Assembly (NCBI RefSeq): GCF_033807575.1
Contig: NC_084725.1
Location: 8,839,001-8,903,000, forward strand
DNA: 64,000 nucleotides
Direction: 5' to 3'
Source of the DNA: Cydia pomonella
Taxonomy: Eukaryota; Arthropoda; Insecta; Lepidoptera; Tortricidae
The notes below the pieces were generated by a model. That model saw only the letters and a program-made list of their open reading frames with translations. It was not told where the DNA came from and searched no databases. The position numbers and the translations under genes are program-made. Shown here in pieces: positions 13,201-25,200 of the stretch; positions within the stretch are counted from its first letter, which is position 1; each line of letters opens with the position of its first letter.

Positions 13201-16200
13201 TATTTGAATCTATCACATACGAAATAGAAAGATCATAGAACAAACTTAGAGAAATAATTTACTTGAGGCCTTCGTCGTTCAATTTGCTGTGTTCAGTTGA
13301 AGAGTACTCTTGAAAAATGTGTCAAGAAATTTTATTTCACAGCACCACAATGAGAGCCTTGTCAAGGCCGGTGCGCAGTCTGTTAAGGTTGCTAGTTTGG
13401 GATATCAATACTCCTTCTATTTGTAGAGATTTAATGGTTGACGATGATTCTACTTTAGGTTTACATCGCCTAAAGATTTGCCACATATCAGTGTCGATGA
13501 TTTCCGGCATTTTTACATCATAATAAAGATTTATCATTGACATATGATCTGCAAGTGAATATCTATAGAAAAGTATCAGCATCAGTCAAAAGCTTGTTAA
13601 CTAATCTGTACCTGTATCCCAGATATTCCCGGCAAGCCGTCCGTGCCGACCATCGAGGACTGGGACGTGGACCGCGTGGACCTGACGTGGGAGGCGCCCA
13701 AGAGCACCGGCGGCGCGCCCATCACCGGTTACGTCATCGAGAAGAAGGAGAAGTACGGGTCGTGGCAGGAGGCGCTTACTACCAATGTGAGTTGAATATA
13801 TGTACCTTATCCCCGACATTGCCGGCTAGCCATCCGTCCTAAACGTCGAGGAGAAATACAGATAGTGACATGTGCTTACTACCAGTGTGAGTTGGACCGT
13901 ATGTCCGTACCAACCGTACTCAAAGAAAAAAAAAACAAGTCCTGTACACTAGAGTACTCAGAAATTTGTTAAGTAATGTGGAACATACATAGTGAAACAG
14001 TCGGGTTCCAAAAAATCTAGATCAGCGCAAATCTTCTCAATGATGAGTTCTGGTGTTTAAACTTGTTTGTCTACAAAAGTAACCTATCGAAGCTTTTGCT
14101 TAGACGACCAATGAATGGTATTAGGTAGTGTTATATCATCCGTTTGTAATAAGATACAGCCAGCATGAAACATAATTATATCGCAACACATTCTTATTCC
14201 TATGGATGTTGCTGTTTGGCTGATATCGCTATCTATGTCATGCTTATTGTATAACTAAGTCAACTTATGTTTTAGGAGTCTGTCTCATTTTAGACTAATC
14301 AATCATAATCTTGTTGTGAAGACACTAGACAACATACATATATTTAAAGCCCGACCAGAAATATACGATTATTGTCAAGAGGGCGCTGTTATTCTCATGT
14401 ATAGGGTCTCATGTCTCAGTTCAGTTTAGTATGAAAAATGTAGTTTAAATGAAATGCCGCAATATGGCGCGTGATCATATATTACTGGTCAGACTTTAAC
14501 TGAACACCTTTGTCTTTGCACAGACGCCAGAGTGCAAGGCCCGCGTGCCGGAGCTGAAGGAAGGCAACACGTACCAGTTCCGCGTGCGCGCCGTCAACAA
14601 GGCCGGCCCCGGCGAGCCGGGCGAGCCCACGCAGCCGCACGTCGCCAAGGCTAGGTTCTGTGAGTATACTACTTTATATCTATTGGACCAAATTACGACT
14701 TTGCATTTTGTTGTGTGTGCGGGAGAGAAAGAGAGTTTATAATATTAAACAAAAAAATGTTAATTACAGTTTGTGCCTGTTATTCGCTCAAATAGGTACC
14801 CACGGCTCTGTGAAGTGGGTTTGTAAAAATAAATCCTCCGTCTATTCTGAAGACAACACGATGTCGTGTACAATGTCAGAATGGCCGTGTCGGAGATTAA
14901 ATGCTGTGCATAGTAGGTTCTGCCATCTTGTGGGCTACATCGGAACAAAAAACATTTACGCCTCGCGCCAAAAACTGACGGCTCCTGTGCTGTCTCCTAC
15001 AGTTCATGCTCGCTCCCTATAGTCTGTCAAGTTATTTCAGTCAGTAGAAAAAGGCGGCACATTTTAAAAAATTAGACGTAGTGCATTATCGTCCCATAGA
15101 AAATTAGAATTCCGCGCCTTTTTTTACGACCAAAGATTGACAGACTATAATTGGGAAATTGAAAGGTAGATTCTGTACTAAAGATTACAAGAAAAATACA
15201 CTAGGTACCAGACCAAAAAAGTGAATATCCCCGTAGAAACTAATCGGATTTAAATAAATTGTGTTTCATACTCATTTTCTTCATCTTAATATTTCCTACT
15301 TTCATAATTATACGGACTGTATTATTAATTTGTAATTTTTTCCAGTGAAACCATGGATCAACCGCGACAAGATGCACGCGATCCGCGTCCGCGCAGGCAC
15401 CACCATCAAGCTGGACGTCGACATCAAGGGTGAACCGCCACCAACCAAGACCTGGATCTTCGCCAACAAGCCGTTGGAGAGCGGCGAGGGCGTCAAGATC
15501 GAGAACGAGGATTATAATACCCGTATGACGCTGACGGAGACGTCGTGGAAGAATACGGGCGTGTATACGCTGAAGGCGGTTAACGATTCGGGAACCGATG
15601 AGGCTACTGTTGAGATTACTGTGCTCGGTAAGTTTATATTAAAAGTGTTAAAACTTTTCAGACCTTCAAACTCCCGGGCGCGTCGCGGGTAGAATTCCGC
15701 AAGCGAATAGCATGTTTTTAATAATTTCATGACTAGATATAGCTAAATTACTTTAGTTCGTAGTCTTAGATATAGGTACTAGTACAATAAGATATATATT
15801 GCGTGCTGGATCTCGGCAGATTGTGATGAACTTTTGTAAATACTAACCCCTTTTGTACTCACTTTCATGCAGTGAAAAAATATGAATTATGATCCCATGA
15901 CGCTCCCCTATCGGCAAAGAGAGTGACGCCGCAGGGGATGTTAGTGGGTATTCTCCTCCCCTTCCTCTGGCTAGCAGAGGGAGTTACGGGAGGAGCGAGT
16001 CCAACATACCACCCCCGAATGGGCTTCCCCAGCCCGGGGGTGAGATGCGTAAATGACCCCTGCGTAAAAAAAAAGACCTTCAAACTTCAGTTTTTTTTTG
16101 TTAGCCTACTTTAACCCACTAATGGGCAAAAGCTTCCCCTCCTTTTCTCCACTCAACCCTGTCGTTGGCATTTTCCCACCAATTTGGATAGAATGCGTCC

Positions 16201-19200
16201 AAGTCGTCCCGCCTTAGACGCATCCCCTCTTTGGTCTTCCTGCACCGTCTTCAGTTTTTTTTTTTTGGACAATATTTTAATTTATATTATTCAAAAGACC
16301 AATAATCATTATCAATAATCTAATAATTATCTAATAATCTTCCTTATTTTCTAATTTTAACTTGAAATCAAATCCGTATTAAAATTAAAATTAGACTGCT
16401 TCAATCTTATGAAAATACTGAATAGGTTACCGAACTTAATTGTAACTTGATTCTCCTAGTAATCGGCAGTATCCTGACTTTTCATGATGTATGTTTTGTT
16501 TCTATAATTCTTCTGCAAATAATGAAGATAAAGCCTCTCCATGGCATCAGAGTACCAACAAACAACGTCACTTACGTTATCGAACCATATGTTTACATTT
16601 ATGAACCTCCAAGTCTGTTTTTATATATTTTAGTAAGTTATATCTATATTTTCATGTTTGCCTATGTGTTCTGAACAATAAATAAAAATAAATATTTTTT
16701 TCTCCAACAGACAAGCCAGGCAAACCCGAAGGCCCGCTCGAGGTGTCCGACGTCCACGCCGACCACGTGAAGCTCGCGTGGCAGAAGCCCAAGCACACCG
16801 GAGGGCTGCCTCTCAGCGCATACGTGGTGGAGAAGATGGACGTGCTCACTGGCAAGTGGGTACCGGCTGGCACGGTCGAGCCGGATACTACTGAGGCTAC
16901 TGTCACTGGTAAGTTGTTCAAACATGTATATCGGCAGGGTGGGGCTTACTGGTCAGCAAATGAGCAATTTTTAGTGCCATCCTACCGACTGCGCCAAAAG
17001 AATATTCCTACTGCAGAATATTTGTAGTAAGAAACAAGTCGCCGGAGGACTTTCAACATCTTTGACTCTCTTGAAGATATGTCACAAGGTTCTCGTGTTT
17101 TCTGAAAGTCAACTATAATCTGGCTATTAGGACAACTGGATCAATATCCCTAACAATCATCAAATTATAAATATTATAGGGACATTTTTACACAAATTGA
17201 CTAAGCCCCACGGCACAGCTTGCGTTCTGGTTACTCGGACAATGATATATATAATATACAAATACTTAAATACATCGAAAAGATCCATGACTCAGGAAGC
17301 TTACCGGGATTTGAACCCAGGACCATCGACTTCACAGGCAGTGTCATTACCTACTAGGCCAGACCGGTCGTCAAACCTTTAATTTTACACTTTGATTAAC
17401 CATGATTTACAATCATTGTTAGTTAAAATATCTGGTAATATTTTAGTAATAAAGTTACTTGTAGGAATATCTTCTTACAATTTGCAATTAATGAAATACT
17501 AGTACGAGTATATCGCATTGTGTCGAGTCTTAGTCAGAACTTCAACAATAATACATTGTGCAACGAGGGGGGTAAGTGACATTTTGGATACGAGGGTGGT
17601 AATTCCCGATAGCCGCAAGCTTTGCAATATTCTAATATCTGGAGTTTGCAATATTCTTACCTCCGGAGTTACACACAATGTTTTTCATCACACTTGCGAA
17701 GCAAAAACTAAATTTTAAGCGAAATAATTCTTAAATACGGTGACATCAAGCATTCGTCCGCCATTTTGTAATTTCTTGGCAGGTGAGGCATTCAGCCGCG
17801 ATTGAAAATGATGTAAAAATATTTTAATCGGCTGTTAGTGTTAAATTAATCAAATTAAATAATTTTAAACATAAACAAAAATATTAAATTATAAACGTCA
17901 GTATTTTAAAAGTGAAACTCATTTATGCTACTTGATGGTTTGTATGAATAAGTGACATAATTAAAGAAAAAAGCTAGTTTTTTTTTCATAATCCATAACT
18001 CCCGCGGGAACAAAATAGGCCTTTGTCCTTCAGCACACCTGCATGAAATAAGGTATTTTTCGAACAAGTGTGATGAAAACTATATTTACTTTCCCATAGG
18101 CCTAGAACCCGGCCACACCTACCAGTTCCGAGTCAAGGCGCTCAACGAGGAAGGCGAATCAGAGCCCCTGGAGACCGACCACGGCGTCCTGGCCAAGAAC
18201 CCGTACGACGTGCCCGCCGCGCCCGGCCTCCCGGACATCGTGGACTGGGACGAGAAGAGCGCCAAGCTCAAGTGGGAGCCGCCTATTAGGGACAATGGAG
18301 CGCCCATCACTGGATACATTATTGAGAAGATGGATAGGGATACGGGAGAGTTTGTCAAGGTGAGTTGGTGTTGTAACAATTGAATAAATATAGCATATCG
18401 TGTCATGTTTATAAAAGTATAAGAACTTGCCAAAAATATTGACATTATATCGGCTTGAGCAGATCATCCGATCGGATCAGAGCAGATCGTACTTCATTCG
18501 TTTTGTGAAGATGAGATGACTAAAATTTGAAGTAAAGATGAATTGTCAAAGAAACCTTTGTAGCCACAGTAAATTTACTGCCATCTTTCGACACATGATT
18601 ATAACTTTTAGAACGCCATTTGACTTTGATTCTTATTCTTTTACTGATACGTGTTAAATTTGTTAGAGCATAGGCCAAAGATTATGGCGCCATCGCTTGA
18701 AACAATGCCGCCATACCTTTGCCTTATCTTAACGAAAAATCTCCTAAAACTCATCCTTTCTTTACCACAGGCCGCCGAAATCCAAGGCAACGTGTGCCAA
18801 GGCACCGTACCTAAGTTGGAAGAGGGCAGCCAATACCAGTTCAGAGTGCGAGCGGTGAACAAGGCCGGACAATCCGAGCCTTCGGAGAACACCAACTGGC
18901 ACACCGCTAAGGCCCGATTCTGTAAGTATACTAAATCTAAAGTAACGTATGCGAAGATACAATCTATAAACTGTAGGAGGGCAGCCAATATCAGTTCAGA
19001 GTGATCGGTGAACAAGGCTGGACAGTTCGAGCCTTTAGAGAACACCACCTGGAACACCCCTAAGGCGCGATTCTGTAAGTATACTAAACCTAAGGCAACA
19101 TGTGCCAAGGCACCGTACCTAAGTTGGAAGAGGGTAGCCAATACCAGTTCAGAGTGCGAGCGGTGAACAAAGCCGGACAATCAGAGCCTTCGGAGAACAC

Positions 19201-22200
19201 CAACTGGCACACCGCTAAGGCCCGATTCTGTAAGTACACCTTTAACATTTCCTACAGGAATATACTGCAAAAAAAATTATAACTCTCTAAAAGTGTCAGT
19301 TGTTTTGATGTTTATGAAATATGACAAGCTTTTATAGGTAAAAAACTTAAGTAAGTCACCTGTTGTATGTAGTTGTGACGTGTTCGAATAGACATTTGTT
19401 TTGTTTGTGTGTGTCTTTTAAACATGTATTGTCCATTCGAACACGTCACAACTACATACAACAGGTGACTTACTTAAGTTTTTTACCTATACTTAGCTTG
19501 CCATGTTAGTATTGTGTGTTATTTTGTTAGTGTCAAATCTTGGAAGCTAAATTCGACCCACTTTCTGATTTCCAATTGAGCTGTAGATTTACATACATAT
19601 GTAATTCGGGCGACAATGCAATATTAAGGTACCATACAATGGTGATGAAACAACGCAACTTAATTGTGTTTGGGGTTTTTAGAATTGTCTCGATGAGTAT
19701 CAGTTGCCTGTGGTAGGAAAAATACAGTCGGCGACAAAAGCTTGTACCAAAAATAAAAGTTTTGCCAACAACTTATATGGATCGCTCGCATTTATTAAAA
19801 CGAATAATTGCTTGGCTTGTGCGTTTTATACTGTGAGTTATAGCTAGAGTCTGAGTCTAGAATCGGCCTGAGTCTCACGCGGTTAATTAAAATAACGCCC
19901 CTTTAATCGTATACAAGTACAGTTGATAATTACACTGCAAAAGCTTTGTGGTATAAGACGCCATTTTGTCGGTTAATTTTACATTATGTATCTTGCTTTT
20001 TCTTTCAAACGCCTAACTAATAATGTTCTCCTTCACAGTGAAACCAAGAATCGACCGCACCAACCTCAAGCCCGTGTCCGTGAAGGCCGGCCTGCCCGTC
20101 TCGCTGGACGTCAAGGTGTTCGGCGAGCCGCCCGCCACCGTCACCTGGTTCTTCAAGGGCGAGGAGATCAAGACCGGAACTCCGGATAACCTGGAGATTA
20201 TTAATATTGATTATAACACGAAGTTCTTGATGACGAAGAGCAGGAGAGCTAATACTGGGAAGTATGTGATTAAGGCCAAGAATGAAGTAGGGGAGGATGA
20301 GGCTGAAGTCGAGATTACTATTCTTGGTGAGTTTTGGTTACTTATAATTTTTTTTTACTTGTGACTAGCCCCGGCTTCGCACGGGTTACACGAAACCTTA
20401 ACAAATTATACACCTAAACCTTCCTCAAGAATCACTCTATTGATAGGTGAAAACCGCATGAAAATCTGTTCAGTGGTGTTTGAATTTATCGCGAACAAGA
20501 CAGACACGGCGGGGGACTTTGTTTTATAAGGTGTAGTGATTTTCATAATCACAAGGTGCATTAATTTGCGAGCTTTTTAAACTGCATAATTGAATCGTTT
20601 TATGCTAATTAAGAATAGATGCAATACACCAGAGTTGCTGGGCTATTTGTGCTTTTCAACCAATGTTAAACGAAAAAGTGGCATTCCACATTTCTATTGA
20701 ATTTTTCAATCTAGCAACTCCGTCATTTCTCATATAATCTCGATATTTCCCATTTGGAAAATTGATTTTATTAATAAAATATATCCTACCAGATTGGTGC
20801 CTTTATTATAAAAAATATTTTAATGATAGGATCCATAAAGCAAAGATCTGAAATTGAAGAATTAAAAATAGAGAAGAAAAATCTAAATGGATATCTAATT
20901 CAAAATCTGGAGTTCTAATATTGATAAAAAACTGTCTCAACCATTCAACACAGATTTTGTAATTTATGATCAAAGAGTATATTGTAATATCTCTATTACA
21001 CTTCTTTCCCTCTCGGTAAAGTCTAAGTAAAAAACGTACCCCTTAGTTTGACATTCAAAACAAATGGCGCTTTACTGCGCCGTATGTTTTGCGGTCACTG
21101 AATTGTCAAATGTCAACTTTTGACAATCAGAGTTACCGCAAAATTATGGAAGGTGGAGGTAAGGAAAGAAATCTCCATATACCAAAAAGTGTCATCAAAA
21201 AACCTTAAATAGGTGGCGCTACAATACCTAGAGTACTTGAACAAAAAATCAAATCATAGCCATCAACGCCTGGGTTCTTAGCTACTCTAGCGCTAATCTG
21301 GAGATATTTGGAACTATTATTTATAGCTGACAGCTGGACACTTTTGCAACAGTTCTACCATAAGAGATTGCACTCCTTTTAATCCACACTCCATACGCAA
21401 AATGTAAGGATCCGTACAACGCCATCTTGTTTACCTGTCAAATTCGGAGCACGAAATTATCTTAGATTTTACACATCTTGTTATGGATAAAATGAATAAA
21501 CCCATTGACCGTTTTCAGGCAAGCCATCCAAGCCCAAAGGGCCGCTCGAAGTGGCTGACGTCACAAAGAGCGGCTGCACGCTCGCCTGGCAGAAGCCAGA
21601 GGACGACGGCGGGTCGCCCATCGACTACTACGAGATTGAGAAACTTGATCCGCTTACTGGTTAGGCCCATTTTCCTTACTAAAACTTATATTTTTTTAAC
21701 CACGTTTTTGGTGAAGCATAATTAATTTTTGGTTTCTGTTAATCCGAGGTTAAGATAAAATATAGTTTAAAAGTAAATTCTTTGGGTAATTTTTGTAGTT
21801 TGTACACGATGGGACTTAGAATATCGAAAAAAGACCTATTTATACTCAGTGTTTCCCATGAATACTGTCGCCCAAAACTTGCAAACTTTACAAATGAAAT
21901 GACAATAAATGATAGTTTCATTTTGTCTTTTGTACATAAACAATAAATGTTTCCTTCAGGCCAATGGGTCCCATGCGGCACGGCCAAGGACTGCAAAGCC
22001 AACATCACCGGCCTGCAGGAGGGCAAGCCCTACAAGTTCCGCGTCAAGGCCGTCAACAAGGAGGGCGAGTCCGAGGAGCTCGAGACCGAGAAGCCTATCA
22101 TCGCTAAGAATCCGTTCGGTAAGTCCACACGCCAAAGCCAACATCACCGGCCTGCAGGAAGGTAAGGAGGGCGAGTCCGAGGAGTCTATCATCCTTAAGA

Positions 22201-25200
22201 ATCCGTTCGGTAATAATTTTTTGAAAACTTAAAGCTCCGATTAACATTTAGCCTGGCGTCCGTTGGCTCGTTGGGTACACCCGAAAAATCGCGGGACACT
22301 ACTGGATGAGACCAGCCCAGTACCGGGATAAGAGGATTATGCTCAGCAGTGGGTGACTCTGACTGGAGGCTAAAATGATGATAAATGATGAATGCTCCTA
22401 CTACCTAGTTTTTTGGGTTGCTTTGGTTGATTATTTTTTGGTTTATTTTATGACCATGTACAGAGAGCTGTAAAAGTGCATGCCCACTATATGAATGGAA
22501 TTCATTCAGAAAGTGGATAACAGTATACTATTTATTTTCTCTTATGAAACTAAACATTTATTAGGCAGGCTTTTATCTCCTAAATATTTAATAACATACA
22601 ATTTTTTACCCAACATCGTACAAGAAACTCGTAACATATTATTAGGTCTAAGTCGTGCATCGGCACTTACCATCAGGTGAGATTGTGGTCAAATGCTTAC
22701 CTTTTCCTAATAAATAAATAAAACAACAGCAAATTAAATTACTTTCTATGAAAATATTTTAATTTATGTCTTTTACAAGTAGACACAGCACTGGAGGCCT
22801 TGGTATTTTTTTTCCTTATGATTTCCATATTATATGATGTTTATACCGACCGACCGACCGGTTTGGCCTAGTGGGTAGTGACCCTGCCTACGAAGCTGAT
22901 CCCGGGTTCAAATCCTGGTAAGGGCTTTATTCGTGTGATGAGCATGGATATTTGTTCCTGAGTCATGGGTGTTTTCTATGTATTTAAGTATTTATAAATA
23001 TTTATATATATATCGTTGTCTAAGTACCCTCAACACAAGCCTTATTGAGCTTACTGTGGGACTTAGTCAATTTGTGTAATAATGTCCTATAATATTTATT
23101 TATTTCGTTTTCGTAAATAAGTTTTTATCAATTGTATAACTAAAATTTGATTAATTCTACAGACGAGCCCGGCAAGCCCGGCAGGCCCGAGCCCAGGAAC
23201 TGGGACAAGGACTTCGTGGACCTGGAATGGTCTCCGCCCAAGGAGGATGGCGGCGCGCCTATCACTGGCTACATCATCCAGAAGAGAGAGAAGGGTGGAC
23301 GGTAAGACCGCTGTTGCGATATCAACCTTTTTTAGCCCTTGTCTTTCATTCACTTTTATTAAAGATTCGTTCCAGGACGAAATTATGCCTGGCTAACTCA
23401 CAAACTCAACTTTAAAAAAAGTCTTGAATATTGTTTTTTTTTCCTTTACAAAAATACTATGCCATCATTTGGATAATTCAAATTAGGCCAAATGTTTAGA
23501 ATTGGGAACAGTTGTTGTAACTGTGTAGGATTACAAAAAAAACCTATCATTTGAGGCCAATACGACCCGTCTGGTAGTAAGCAGTCTTCGTAGCCTATGG
23601 ACGCCCGCAACTCCAGAGAAGTTACATGCGCGTTGCCGACCCTAACACTCCACACCCTCGTTGAGCTCTGGCAACTAGGGATTGCAAACTGGATTGATTT
23701 TCAATCCGGCCGGATCCGGCCGGATTTTGGCCGTAATCCGGCCGGATCCGGCCGGACCGGATCCGGTTTGGTATAGGGATATAAAAGTTAATTAAATGAC
23801 ATATTTTTCTAGTTTTTTGCGTAATACGTATTCCTAAATCTATAATTTGAAGTTAATAAATAACTTCATAATAATAAAATAGAACTTGGTATTAAAAAGT
23901 GTCACAATGTCAATATCATTTTAAAAACAAAATTTTAAATCGGTAATTTATTATATTTAACCATTCTAAAGTGCTCAAATTTTCGTTTACAACTATAAAT
24001 TTCATTAGTTTCCAAAGCATGATGGGATTCATGGGATGTGGGGTGGGAATTGGAGCTCCTTGAAAGGACAAGTTTTCGTAACTGTTCTTTGATTGGATTC
24101 TTTGTAGAGTCTGTTCGGAGAGAAGAGTCGTGGAATGTATTGGGGCCCATACATTCCACGACTCTTCTCTTTCCTCACAAACTAACGTTGACATCCATTC
24201 TAGCATAGAGAAATAAGAAGTACATAGAGTGCTCACTCCATACATCAGTTTTGGTACCAAAACGCTTATTATTTTCGTAATCGACATCTAGCATCGAGTA
24301 GCGGAACTCTCAGTACTGCTACTCGACAATAGATATCGCGGCAAACAAAAAGTCTAATGCTCAACGATTTTCCGCTAATATTATAACCAGAGTAACCGGA
24401 ACTCTATTTTAAACTCCTACGCTTACTATTATTTATTACTTTTATTGAAGATTTTTTACTTTTAACCAATTATGATATTAAATGCGCTCTAGTATTATCT
24501 TGCTCTAATTTATTTGTCCGAAAAAGTAGTAGACTGTATGACTTAAAAAATTGTACTTTTTTTAATTTATTGAAAAGTATATTGGTCAAATTATAAGGAA
24601 CAACACACGACACGACGATCTCATGCGAAAAATAATAGAATGTATGATTGAAAACCATCGCGGAAAGGGACTCCCTAAGAAAAGTTACATAGATCAAATA
24701 AAGAATTGGCTAGACGTAGAGTAGCATGTACCAGGAGTTGAAGGAAATTCCATTAGATTGGATGTAATTGTAAAGACAAAAGATTCTCTCTTAAATTTGA
24801 ATAGAAAAGAATCTATATTTTATCATATATATACATATATCGGAGAAAACTAAAGTAGGCTATTTCTAAATCCCATACAAAATGAGACTTAACGCAAACG
24901 CGTACGTCACGTTTCGCTATCGAATAAATTTACACTAGGGGTACATATTGCTTACTTTTCGAATTCTAAAATATTGTATTGCCTATTTATTGTGGAGAAA
25001 CAAGATATTCTTCATTCACACATATTGATGAGCCCAACTGTAGTCAGTTAATCTCCTATCACAACATTATGATACGACATAAAGCATCTAACAAATGCAT
25101 AAATTACAAATGCCTTCTATGGCATCTCCATCCTTTCATTTTTCCTTTTATTACAGTATTTATGTAATCGTCATATCGTGCCACCAACATGAAAGAAGAA

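Noticed and set aside
19986..20189. 67-codon overlapping frame at exon 21
   Set aside because: Overlaps the in-phase Ig5 exon in another frame; Arg-rich shadow without family signature.
22857..22930. Possible tRNA gene in the SINE head
   Set aside because: The same head recurs four times with the same long body and tail; it is a SINE promoter, not a tRNA.
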